This document shows positions 16,014 to 24,411 of a stretch of DNA of 31,860 nt, one piece after another (position 1 is the stretch's first letter; each line of letters opens with the position of its first letter). The DNA is from CAMBDR01 sp046597185. Its GTDB lineage: Bacteria; Pseudomonadota; Gammaproteobacteria; Burkholderiales; Burkholderiaceae_D. The notes under the pieces are model-generated. The model saw only the letters and a program-made list of their open reading frames with translations. It was not told the origin of the DNA and did not search any database. The DNA is taken from positions 1 to 31,860 of the forward strand of contig JBKJLF010000396.1 in assembly GCA_046597185.1 (NCBI GenBank), written 5' to 3'. The position numbers and the translations under genes are program-made.

Positions 16014-19000
16014 ATGGATGAATTGACTAAATCAAGCGAACCGCAGGCAGATGTGAAAGTCGATCTGCGCCCAACCTTGTTTATTGGCGCAGGCGGCACC
16101 GGCATGGAAGTGATGTTGCGCATCCGCCGCCGCATTTTAAGCGCGGTCTGGAATCGGCAACACCCGGTGCGGGTGGAATCGATCGGCGAATTTCCGGTGG
16201 CGCGCTTTTTACATCTTGATCTGGATAGCGGCGCGGTCATCGACGAAGGTAAATCGCAACGCACCGACCCCTGGTATAGCCTGGTCAAATTTGGTGATGA
16301 TGAACGCTTGGTCGAGCCCTTCGATATCGCCCAATACCATGAATCCGACGACAGCCTGGCGCGCTTTCCGCTGATCGAAAAATGGATGCCGCTACGCCCC
16401 AAAAAACTGCGCTCGCTCGGCATCGACCCGGCCAAGGGCGCGGGACAGGTGCGCGCGGTGTCACGTCTGTATTTGTTTGATCAATATCCCAAATTGGTGG
16501 GCCGCATCAAGGGCGCGCTCGGCTATTTGCGCAGCAACGCCGGCAATGCGAGGAAGGAAACCTACCAACGCCTCGGTTTGCAAATCGACCCTTCCAAGTT
16601 TCGCATCGTCGTCATTGCCTCCTGCGCGGGCGGCACCGGCGCGGGTACGCTGTTGGATTTGGGCTGGCTGGCCAAAGCGATTGCGCGGCAAGAAGTATCC
16701 AGCAGTCAGGTTGATTTGATCATGCTAATGCCAGCCGGCTACGCCAAGGCCAACAAAGAGCGCACCGAAGCCAACGCCTACGCCACCATGATGGAGCTGG
16801 AAACGGCCATGCGTGACATGAGCGCCGAAGTGCGCTGGGCCGAAATCGATAGCCTCAAAGGGCAGGGCGCACCGTTTGATGATGTCTACATGATCGACAC
16901 CGCCAATCTGGCGCACAAAGCCACTGAAGAAGTGAGCGATGTGTATGAGATGCTGGCCGAAGTTTTGTTTGAAGATTTTGCCTCGGCCGATTTCGCCAAC
17001 AAAAAGCGCTCGGTCGCGGTGAATCAGGCCCAGCACAAACTGGGGCCATACAACCCGCCCGTGCCGGAGGAGCGCTTTGGCGCGATGCGGCTATCCTACT
17101 TCAAAGGCTATTCCGCTTTTGGCCAATCGATACTCGACACCCAGCAAGGCTTGCGTGATGATATCCGCGCCTATGAATTGGCTGCGCTGATGGTGAAAGC
17201 GTTTTTCGGCGTGCTGGGCAAGGATGGTGTTAGCAGCGGCTTGGCTGGCAGCGTGGTGGCCGGGGGGGGCGGGGCCAGACGCGCGGGTGATGCCGAGCGC
17301 GATGTGTTTGTGCGCGAGCAATTGCACCTGACGGAACAACCGTTTGAGGTCTTCCCCGACTTTAAAAAAGGCACCATCGACGTAACCCCGTTTCAGGAAT
17401 ATGCGCTGGTCGATTTGCTGCTGCAAGACAAAGACCAACGCTCCCTGCTGGAGCGGTTGGAGAGCAAGGTGCAGTTCGAAATCGAACGCATCATGGCCAG
17501 CTTTAAAATTGAATTATGGCGCGAGAAAGTCAGCGAGTTGTTACCCAATCTGGAGCGTGACGCGATTCGTGAAGCAGGGGCAGTGGCAGAAACCAGCGAA
17601 GACCGCATCAAACGCCACACCCATGAAGTGAGCGCACGCCTGAAGAAAAAAGCGCGCGAACAAGTGTATGCCTTGCTGGATGATCGCAAACAAGGTGGGC
17701 TGGAATTTGTGCTGTCGCTGCTGGAACAAATCAAAGCGCGTTTGCTGGGGCGCGACCATGCGCTGCTGGAGCGCAACGCCAAGCGTTACCGCGAGATTCG
17801 CGATGTCTTGCGCACCCGCCAAATTGAAGAGTCGCTCGGTAATTTATCGCAGGCGGCCAGCAAGTTTATCAACAAAGAAACCCAGTCGCGTGAAGTAATG
17901 GGGCATTTAAAGCGCGATATTGCCGATTATCTGCGCTTTCACTTGCGTGCGGTGGCGGCAGCCCAAGCGCTGGAAGTGGTGCATCAAATCTCTGGCTGGC
18001 TGGGTGAAGTGCAAGCGATTGACGCCAGCGGCCAGGCCCAATGGACCGGCATGGCGGGCGAATTGCAAGCCGGGCGGCGCAGTGTGGATGCGATTTTGCA
18101 GCAAGTGGATCAACGCATTTTGCAATTGCGTGAAGATGCCAAACATGAGCACGCCACCTATATCAAACTGGCCAGTGACAACGCGCTGCCGCCAGTGAGT
18201 TTAAGCGCCGACGTGAGCGCTTGGAGTGAAGAAGTATTGGCCGAATTTGGCGGCTCCGAGCAGTTATTTCCGCAATTGAGTTCGGAAGACATGCGCGCCA
18301 GCCTGTTGTTGAAATTATTCCGCCGCGCCCAGGCAGAACTGGCGCGCCAACCGCAAAATAATGAAGCCTTGCCCGACCCCTTGCTGGAAAAACTGCAAAG
18401 CTTCACGCCGCAAGAGCGGCATCGTATTTTTAACGAATGGATCAAAAGCGCCATGCCCTGGGTGAATACCCGTTTCAGTGCCGAATTTACCCCGCGCAGC
18501 GATCAATTTAAATGCTTTATTGGTGTCGGTGACCCGCAGCAGTGGCGCGTGCTGGAAGAAGAAATCCGGCTGGCTTTGCCCGGTGGCTATTTTACCGGCG
18601 ATAAAATCAATATCGTCAATACCGGTTTGCCGGGGCGGACGGTGTGCTACATCGAGTTGTCGGGTTTTCCGATGACGGTGTTGCGTGGTTTGCCGACCTG
18701 GCGCAGCTCTTACCAAATCGAAAACCCGCGCATTCCCACCCATTTGCATTTTGACGCTACGCGGTTCAGGCATCCAATCGCACCTTCAATGGATGAATTG
18801 CAAAGCCTGGCTGATGATTTTGAAATCTATCTGCAAGCGATTGCCTGTGGCTTATTGCAGCGTAAAACCGAGGTGGCAGATCGCGAATCGCGCTTTCAAC
18901 CGCAGGGCCAGTATTTGTTTGAAGTGGAGCCGGGCGAATGGCGGCAAATGGGCAATGAATTTTCGATTCGCGCCAATGGTTTACCGGTGCATTACCGTGA

Positions 19001-19757
19001 GCAAATTGTCGCGGCGGTGCAGAAAAAGACTGCGCACTTGACTGCGCCGCAGTTGTTTTTGCTGGCAGCGTTAATGCGCCACTATGCCCAGCGCGTGTAT
19101 CGGCCCCGGCTGGAAGTGAATGAAAGCGGCGTGCAAATTCCATCGCCTTCCTTGCCCAGTATTACCGCGCAGCGTTTGCAGCAGCAATGGTTCAAGCGTG
19201 CTTGCGCCATGCAGCCGGATTTGGATGCGGCCAGACTGGAGCAAGTGCTGGCGACGATTCATGATTGGAGTGAAGACATCTTTGGCTCGCGCGATGATTG
19301 TTATTCCTGGGAAGTGGAATTAGCGCTGGACAAGCGGGTACTGGGGGCGGGTTATTTGAGCGATGCCAGCTTGGCGGCGCATCGGGTGGGCGTGGGTATG
19401 CCGCAGGGCGTGGGCGGTAGAAAGTCTGCCAGTGCCAGCGCCCAGCCAAACCTTGGTCAAATTGCTGGCCAACAGATAAGTCAAAGTGCTGGCCAAAGCG
19501 GTGGCCAAAGCGCCATGCTACGTTTTAAAGTATTTTTGAATAAAAAGCAGCATGGCCCCTACACGCTGGATCAATTGCAAACCATGGTCGCCAATGGTGA
19601 AGTGGATGGGCAAACCAAGGTGTGGAATATGGCATGGAATCGGCAAAAAGACAAATGGCAGTTGGCCTGTGAATGCGTTGAAGTGGCAGCCCTGTTGGAC
19701 GAAGCGATTCCTGACCCCGACGATGAGTTGGACGATGCCATACCTGACCCTGAATAA
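16014..19757 (+). CDS. Tubulin/FtsZ-like GTPase with C-terminal GYF_2 domain
   Basis: 1247 aa, from an ATG preceded by AGGAG. The N-terminal third matches the bacterial Tubulin_2 family (PF13809). TLFIGAGGTGME (21-32) is the first nucleotide-binding strand and loop, and IASCAGGTGAGTLLDLGW (201-218) carries the tubulin signature GGTGxGT (T4-type phosphate loop). AGQVRAVSRLYLFD lies between them. The central part is long, charged and helical (about 490-800: repeated Glu/Arg/Lys-rich segments) and reads as coiled coil. The last 80 residues hold a GYF_2-type domain (FLNKKQHGPYTLDQLQTMV, then QTKVWNMAW) and an acidic tail (DPDDELDD). It should bind GTP and may polymerise in the cytoplasm. Upstream and downstream genes encode membrane and periplasmic partners. 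Polymerisation is inferred from the fold, not shown. Confidence 0.85.
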   Translation: MDELTKSSEPQADVKVDLRPTLFIGAGGTGMEVMLRIRRRILSAVWNRQHPVRVESIGEFPVARFLHLDLDSGAVIDEGKSQRTDPWYSLVKFGDDERLVEPFDIAQYHESDDSLARFPLIEKWMPLRPKKLRSLGIDPAKGAGQVRAVSRLYLFDQYPKLVGRIKGALGYLRSNAGNARKETYQRLGLQIDPSKFRIVVIASCAGGTGAGTLLDLGWLAKAIARQEVSSSQVDLIMLMPAGYAKANKERTEANAYATMMELETAMRDMSAEVRWAEIDSLKGQGAPFDDVYMIDTANLAHKATEEVSDVYEMLAEVLFEDFASADFANKKRSVAVNQAQHKLGPYNPPVPEERFGAMRLSYFKGYSAFGQSILDTQQGLRDDIRAYELAALMVKAFFGVLGKDGVSSGLAGSVVAGGGGARRAGDAERDVFVREQLHLTEQPFEVFPDFKKGTIDVTPFQEYALVDLLLQDKDQRSLLERLESKVQFEIERIMASFKIELWREKVSELLPNLERDAIREAGAVAETSEDRIKRHTHEVSARLKKKAREQVYALLDDRKQGGLEFVLSLLEQIKARLLGRDHALLERNAKRYREIRDVLRTRQIEESLGNLSQAASKFINKETQSREVMGHLKRDIADYLRFHLRAVAAAQALEVVHQISGWLGEVQAIDASGQAQWTGMAGELQAGRRSVDAILQQVDQRILQLREDAKHEHATYIKLASDNALPPVSLSADVSAWSEEVLAEFGGSEQLFPQLSSEDMRASLLLKLFRRAQAELARQPQNNEALPDPLLEKLQSFTPQERHRIFNEWIKSAMPWVNTRFSAEFTPRSDQFKCFIGVGDPQQWRVLEEEIRLALPGGYFTGDKINIVNTGLPGRTVCYIELSGFPMTVLRGLPTWRSSYQIENPRIPTHLHFDATRFRHPIAPSMDELQSLADDFEIYLQAIACGLLQRKTEVADRESRFQPQGQYLFEVEPGEWRQMGNEFSIRANGLPVHYREQIVAAVQKKTAHLTAPQLFLLAALMRHYAQRVYRPRLEVNESGVQIPSPSLPSITAQRLQQQWFKRACAMQPDLDAARLEQVLATIHDWSEDIFGSRDDCYSWEVELALDKRVLGAGYLSDASLAAHRVGVGMPQGVGGRKSASASAQPNLGQIAGQQISQSAGQSGGQSAMLRFKVFLNKKQHGPYTLDQLQTMVANGEVDGQTKVWNMAWNRQKDKWQLACECVEVAALLDEAIPDPDDELDDAIPDPE

Positions 19758-19772
19758 GCGAGAGGCGAGTCA

Positions 19773-21056
19773 ATGACTGAACCGGGATCAGCATATCAAT
19801 GCAGCGCTTGCGCGCGCAGCCTGGCGCGTGCGGTCAAGTATTGCCCGTATTGCGGTGCGTTACAGAAAGTGCACCAGCAAGTGCACCAGCAAGGGCAACC
19901 TGCGCCTGCTGCGGACATTGCGCCGGTGTCCGCCGCACCCGCGCCCGTGCCTGCACCGCCGCCAGTACAGGTGGCCGTGCCCGTGCAGGCCGCCGCCACG
20001 CCCACGCAGGACCCAGCGCCAGCCGCGCCAGCGCCGCAGTCACCACCACCGCCGGACGTGCATAAAGCGCCGGACAAGCAAGGCAAGCCGAATCTGAATA
20101 AACCGATTCCGGTAAAGGTTGCGCCACCAGCAGGCCCAAAGAAGAAAATCCCCTGGTTTAAATGGAGCGTGTACGCCTTGTTGGTGTATGGCTTGTGGCG
20201 CTGTTTTGGCCCATCGGACAATCTCTCCGAAGCGAATCAACAAACCGTCAAGGCGGTAGAAAGCCTGATTGATGAGTGCAAGCTGGAGCGCGCGCGCCAG
20301 GAGGCCGCCATGTTGCGCAAACCCGAGCCAAAGCGTTACCAGGATCTGGTGCAAACCATCGACGCGGCCAAACCGGCTTGCGACAACAAGCGCCAGCGTG
20401 AGCAAGATTGGCTGAAAACCCAGGCCATCGCCAACAAAACCATCAACGACGGCCATTTCGACAAGCTCATGTACGATAAAGCGGTGGGGCGCTTGAATTG
20501 GTTTCAAAAGCATTGGAGTGAAGACGACGGCACGCGCGAATTAAAATCCCGGCTCGATGCGCGTTACACGCTGCTGTTGCTGGATCAGGCTGAAAGCTGT
20601 ATGGCGGATAAAAATATCAACTGCGTCAAAGCGCGCCTTGGGCAGTGGGAAAAGTTCAAGCCCACGCAAGGGCGGGAGCGGGTGCAAGCCTTGCAAGATG
20701 CTTTGGCGGAGATTGCCAGCGCCAGCAAAGCTTGGGCCAGCAAGCCTGCGGTGACACTCACGCCGACGCCCAAACCTGGCGCAGGCGCAAGTACTGGCCC
20801 CGGCAGCAACGCGGCGGCGGGTGGCGTGGTCGTGCCAACCCAGCAAGTGAATAAAATATTGGCCGATGCTCAGGCTGAAATGAATTACGGCAATTATAGA
20901 GGCGCGTCCGATAAACTGGAGTTTTGCCTCACCATGATAGACAAAGGCAACGCCGCCTGTGCCCAATTGAAAAAGAAGGCCGATCAATTGAATAAGGATA
21001 TGTTGCGTTGTGTGAATAGCGGTAGTGAGTGGATGGCGGATCATTGCGCCAAGTGA
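19773..21056 (+). CDS. Zinc-ribbon, proline-rich, single-TM protein with Cys-rich periplasmic domain
   Basis: 427 aa, 15 bases after the tubulin-like gene. Residues 10-27 form a zinc ribbon (CSAC and CPYC). An 80-residue Pro/Ala-rich linker (about 43-125) follows, with a short repeat VHQQVHQQ at its start. A TM helix at about 126-146 (WFKWSVYALLVYGLW) is preceded by a basic KKK, giving an N-in orientation. The C-terminal part is helical with paired cysteines (DECKLE, PACDNK, ESCMAD, INCVKA, EFCLTM, AACAQL, LRCVNS, DHCAK), suggesting disulfide-bonded TPR-like repeats in the periplasm. The proline-rich linker is a plausible ligand for the GYF_2 domain of the tubulin-like protein (inference). 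The operon context suggests it links the cytoplasmic filament to the envelope. Confidence 0.78.
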   Translation: MTEPGSAYQCSACARSLARAVKYCPYCGALQKVHQQVHQQGQPAPAADIAPVSAAPAPVPAPPPVQVAVPVQAAATPTQDPAPAAPAPQSPPPPDVHKAPDKQGKPNLNKPIPVKVAPPAGPKKKIPWFKWSVYALLVYGLWRCFGPSDNLSEANQQTVKAVESLIDECKLERARQEAAMLRKPEPKRYQDLVQTIDAAKPACDNKRQREQDWLKTQAIANKTINDGHFDKLMYDKAVGRLNWFQKHWSEDDGTRELKSRLDARYTLLLLDQAESCMADKNINCVKARLGQWEKFKPTQGRERVQALQDALAEIASASKAWASKPAVTLTPTPKPGAGASTGPGSNAAAGGVVVPTQQVNKILADAQAEMNYGNYRGASDKLEFCLTMIDKGNAACAQLKKKADQLNKDMLRCVNSGSEWMADHCAK

Positions 21057-21073
21057 GCATGAAGGGATATAAA

Positions 21074-21835
21074 ATGAAACGCAGCATAAATCGTACTCTG
21101 ATCATTGGCATCAGCGCCGCCCTGGTATTGAATGGTTGTGCCACCGCGCCGCCGGGCAACCGCTATCCGGATAGCAATACTGCGCCGAGCAGCAATCCAC
21201 CCACGTCCGCAGGACAAGCCGAGAAGCAACCCAATGCAGCGGGCAATGTGGCTAGTGGCGCGGTAGCGGGTGCATTGGCGGGGTGCGCGCTGGCGGCTTT
21301 GCTGGGCAAAAAATGTGCGGATGGTGCCGCTATTGGCGCAGCCATTGGTGCGGTGATCGGCTGGTCGTTTTATTCAGAAAAAGTCGCCTCGGCGCAAACC
21401 GTGAATGCCGAAGCCCGTCGCGACGGCTTGAGCGTGCCCAATAATGAAATCCGCCTCAAGCAATACACACTCACGCCGTCAACCACGCTGGTGCAGGCAG
21501 GCGGCGGCGCGTTGCAAGTGGTGGGCGACATCAAACTCTACGGCCAAAGCCAGCGCAAACCGGAAGTGGTGCAAAGCATGTTGCTCTACAGCGCCAATGG
21601 CGAAGCCACCTCGGATACGCCGCAAATTGCGCGCATTGAAAACGTGGATGGGGCAGGGCATTACCGCGCGGTGGGGGTGTATAAAATTCCGCGTGGCATG
21701 GCGCAGGGGCAGTATCTTGTGAAGAGTACCTTGCAGATTGATGGCAAAGTGGTGGCGCGGGCGGATACGCGCTTTCAGGTGGCGCAAATTGGCCAGCCTG
21801 GCACTTTGGCTCGGTTGGCTAATGAACTACCCTGA
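21074..21835 (+). CDS. Glycine-zipper lipoprotein, last gene of the tubulin-like operon
   Basis: 253 aa from the ATG at 21074, preceded by AAGGGA; an ATG five codons upstream lacks a binding site. The lipoprotein signal has a lipobox LNGC with the lipidated Cys at C22; the residues after it (ATAPPG) do not block Lol transport, so outer-membrane location is expected. Residues about 60-100 contain a glycine zipper (ASGAVAGALAGCALAALLG and GAAIGAAIGAVIGW), which can insert in or pack against membranes. The C-terminal 130 residues are beta-rich (KQYTLTPSTTLVQAGGGALQ) and resemble a small Ig-like sandwich. It completes an inner-membrane-to-outer-membrane set of proteins in this operon. Confidence 0.82.
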   Translation: MKRSINRTLIIGISAALVLNGCATAPPGNRYPDSNTAPSSNPPTSAGQAEKQPNAAGNVASGAVAGALAGCALAALLGKKCADGAAIGAAIGAVIGWSFYSEKVASAQTVNAEARRDGLSVPNNEIRLKQYTLTPSTTLVQAGGGALQVVGDIKLYGQSQRKPEVVQSMLLYSANGEATSDTPQIARIENVDGAGHYRAVGVYKIPRGMAQGQYLVKSTLQIDGKVVARADTRFQVAQIGQPGTLARLANELP

Positions 21836-21917
21836 TTATTACCCTGACAATGCCACTGACAGCGCCACTGATCACCCCCTGATCGACTGGCCCCGCTTCA
21901 AGCGCTGGTAATGATGG

Positions 21918-22328
21918 CTACTTCGCATTGGCCTTCAGCAAATCCCGAATCTCGGCCAGCAACAGCTCTTGCTGCGGTGGCGCGGCGGGCGCCGCAGCGG
22001 CCACCGCCTCTTCTTTTTTCTTCATCGCGTTAATCGCTTTGATGACCATAAAAATCACAAATGCAATAATTGTGAAATCAACCACGCTTTGAATGAATTT
22101 GCCATACGCCAACACGACTGCCGGTGTCGTGCCCACGGCTTCTTTGAGGGTGATGGCGAGGTTGGTGAAATTAACACCGCCAATGAGTGTGCCAACCAGC
22201 GGCATGACCACATCCGCGACGAAGGACGAGACAATCTTGCCGAATGCGCCGCCAATCACCACGCCTACCGCCAAATCCATCACATTACCCTTGACTGCAA
22301 ACTCCTTGAATTCCTGCATCATGCCCAT
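21918..22328 (-). CDS. mscL: Large-conductance mechanosensitive channel MscL
   Basis: 136 aa, the family's normal length. The start at 22328 is chosen because AGGAGAG lies just upstream; the frame extends further but without a binding site. The N-terminal amphipathic helix MQEFKEFAVKGN is followed by TM1 VMDLAVGVVIGGAFGKIVSS, which contains the gate region, a loop, TM2 (FTIIAFVIFMVIKAINAMKK) and the cytoplasmic bundle helix ELLLAEIRDLLKA. It forms a homopentamer in the inner membrane that opens under hypo-osmotic tension. It is convergent with the tubulin-like operon. Short direct repeats (GCCACGTTA) lie about 50 bases upstream. Confidence 0.97.
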   Translation of the reverse strand: MGMMQEFKEFAVKGNVMDLAVGVVIGGAFGKIVSSFVADVVMPLVGTLIGGVNFTNLAITLKEAVGTTPAVVLAYGKFIQSVVDFTIIAFVIFMVIKAINAMKKKEEAVAAAAPAAPPQQELLLAEIRDLLKANAK

Positions 22329-22705
22329 GTCTTGCTCTCCTGATTGACTGAAAAATGTGATTGAATCGTGATCGCCTATAGCCACGTTAGCCACGTTAGC
22401 CACGAGCGCCAGGGCACAAGACGCCATTCTAACTGAATTGGCATATTGTTATTGAACATGATGCATTTCAGTTCTGGGAAATGAGGCAGGAAAGTTACGG
22501 CTGCGTAGCCGGGAGGGATTGTTCTACGCTTGGGATACTGATGCGTGGCATGGTGGTTTCCTTTGCATGGTTATAGGTTGATTCGGGTTGGTTTGCTTTG
22601 ATTCGTTTTAATTTGCTCGTTGTTGAGCGAATGACTGAATCATAGACTGGTCACCGTGAATAGGAAATCACCTGAAAATACAAGAGACTATTCCATTAAA
22701 TGGAA

Positions 22706-24196
22706 TTATGGGTGCTCCGGTGCAATCAGTGGCAGATCAAGAATGAAAACCGTGTGCTGGCCCGGTGTGCTTTGCGCTTTGATCTGGCCGTTGAGTAAGG
22801 TGGTAACGATGTTGTAGCAGATATTCATGCCCAACCCGCCGCTGCCCTGGCCCATTTTGGTGGTGAAAAAGGGATCGAATATGCGCCTGAGGTGGTGCTC
22901 GATAATGCCCACGCCATTATCCTGAAACCGGATTTGTACCTGTCCGGCCTGATTGCAACAGGCCGTGAGCCGCATCTGGCCATTTTCTCGTCCTTCAAAA
23001 GCATGCACCAGTGCATTTTCGATCATCACCGATATCACCTGGTTCAGCGGGCCAGGGTAACTGTTCATGGTGATTTGTTCGGGGATGTCGAGTTCGATCA
23101 TGTGGCCCGCCGCCTTGATTTCCTGCATCATGGTCGATACCAGTTCACTCATCGTTTGGTGCAAATCAAAAACCTGGCGCTGTTCGGTGGTGTGGTCCAC
23201 TGCAACCTGTTTAAAATCGGTGACCAGCGTGGCGGCACTGCTTAGCCCGCGCATGATGACGCTGGCGGCCTCATTGGTATCGGCAATGAATTCCAGCAGG
23301 TCGCTTTGCCGTAAAACCTGGCTTGCCAGTTTTTGTTGTAGCTTTACTGTGGCTTCCTGCAAGGCACTGGTCATCATGATGCTGTTGCCCAGTGGTGTAT
23401 TGAGTTCGTGCGCAACCCCGGCTACCAGCGCGGCCAAGGCCGCCAGCCTTTCACGGGTTACCAGTTGCGCCTGGATCTCTTCGCGCTGCGCGTGTTCGAG
23501 CAGGTTCTGGTGCAGTTGATTGAAGGCTGCACATAATTGATCGAGTTCATCCACATGTTGCGAAGGCCTGCGCCTGAGAATGATGGGTTGATCCAGTTTG
23601 TTGGGTGTGAGCGCAGCAGTTTGGCGCGCCAGATTGGAAATGTGGCGTGTAACCAGTCGTGAAATGATCCAGGTGATTAATAAGCCCAACAACAAGCCTT
23701 TCACCACTTCACCTGCAAGAATGCGCAAGGCGTCGGTGCGCACCTGTGCAATCAAGGCCGCTTTATCGACATACAGCGTCAAATGGCCGACCACCCGATC
23801 CGGGTACAAGGGGCTGAACAAGCGCTCTTGCCAGAACAGGTCGTGGTAAATTGCGGGGTTGTTACGGTTTAGCCGATGTTGGCTCAGGTGAATTGATTGC
23901 CCTGTTTTGCTTGTTAAAAGCGCTTGTTCGACCGAAGGGAAGCCCGATAGTGCTTCCATTTGCAATTGCACGCCGGGCATATCGATTTCCCACAGGCTGT
24001 TGGCGAGACTTTTGCTGTAGCTATTGGCGATAAATTTTACGCGCTCCAGCGCCAGCGTTTTTTCTTCCTGGTAACGCAGCATAATCAAGCTCACTGTCAT
24101 TACCAACGTAAACAGTGCGCTGAACGCGCCGACCCATGCCACGAGCTTGAGCGTGAGGGAAAGGTGACGGCGCTTTTTATGTTGATTGAGCGTCAT
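22706..24196 (-). CDS. Membrane sensor histidine kinase (orphan)
   Basis: 496 aa. TM1 at about 17-40 and TM2 at about 162-182 flank a periplasmic sensor domain of about 120 residues. A HAMP-like linker (183-235) is followed by the H box AGVAHELNTPLG with phospho-acceptor H263. The catalytic domain shows an N box VISVMIENALVHAF (N394), G1 DNGVG (427-431), an F box DPFFTTK (441-447) and G2 GSGGLGMNI (452-460). All catalytic residues are present, so it should be active. No response regulator is adjacent. A periplasmic binding protein gene is divergent at 24406, and such pairs often work as ligand-binding protein and kinase (LuxP/LuxQ logic), so that protein may present a ligand to this sensor (inference). 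Confidence 0.92.
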   Translation of the reverse strand: MTLNQHKKRRHLSLTLKLVAWVGAFSALFTLVMTVSLIMLRYQEEKTLALERVKFIANSYSKSLANSLWEIDMPGVQLQMEALSGFPSVEQALLTSKTGQSIHLSQHRLNRNNPAIYHDLFWQERLFSPLYPDRVVGHLTLYVDKAALIAQVRTDALRILAGEVVKGLLLGLLITWIISRLVTRHISNLARQTAALTPNKLDQPIILRRRPSQHVDELDQLCAAFNQLHQNLLEHAQREEIQAQLVTRERLAALAALVAGVAHELNTPLGNSIMMTSALQEATVKLQQKLASQVLRQSDLLEFIADTNEAASVIMRGLSSAATLVTDFKQVAVDHTTEQRQVFDLHQTMSELVSTMMQEIKAAGHMIELDIPEQITMNSYPGPLNQVISVMIENALVHAFEGRENGQMRLTACCNQAGQVQIRFQDNGVGIIEHHLRRIFDPFFTTKMGQGSGGLGMNICYNIVTTLLNGQIKAQSTPGQHTVFILDLPLIAPEHP

Positions 24197-24331
24197 TTAT
24201 TTGCGACAACTATTGTGTTGGTCATGGCTGGTATGATACAGAAGAATGCGCGCTTGAAATGTTTCATGGGCGCTTCCATTCAAAAATAACGTTAGCGGGT
24301 GAAAATTACGCTATCCTGTTGTTTGCCTCAT

Positions 24332-24363
24332 CGCATTGTGATGCGCATTGTGACGCATTTTGA
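24332..24363. repeat. Three direct repeats in divergent promoter region (operator-like)
   Basis: CGCATTGTGA occurs at 24332-24341 and 24344-24353, and a variant CGCATTTTGA at 24354-24363. The copies are about one helical turn apart, as in response-regulator or other tandem binding sites. They lie between the divergent kinase and binding-protein genes, about 40-70 bases before the start of the latter. Confidence 0.55.
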
Positions 24364-24384
24364 TGTAGCCAATGGAGGAGGGTG

Positions 24385-24411
24385 TGACCTTGAAAGGACT
24401 TGACCTTGAAA
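24385..24411 (+). repeat. Short tandem duplication at the start of the binding-protein gene
   Basis: TGACCTTGAAA occurs at 24385-24395 and again at 24401-24411, i.e. a 16-bp tandem duplication over the translation start. The upstream copy puts a GTG (24384) behind a perfect GGAGGAGG site but in the wrong frame. The in-frame start now appears to be the TTG at 24406, using AAAGGA (24393-24398) from inside the duplicated unit. Confidence 0.65.

Noticed and set aside
22382..22405. Short GCCACGTTA direct repeats upstream of mscL as a CRISPR-like or operator array
   Set aside because: Only two to three 9-base copies without spacers; most likely slippage.
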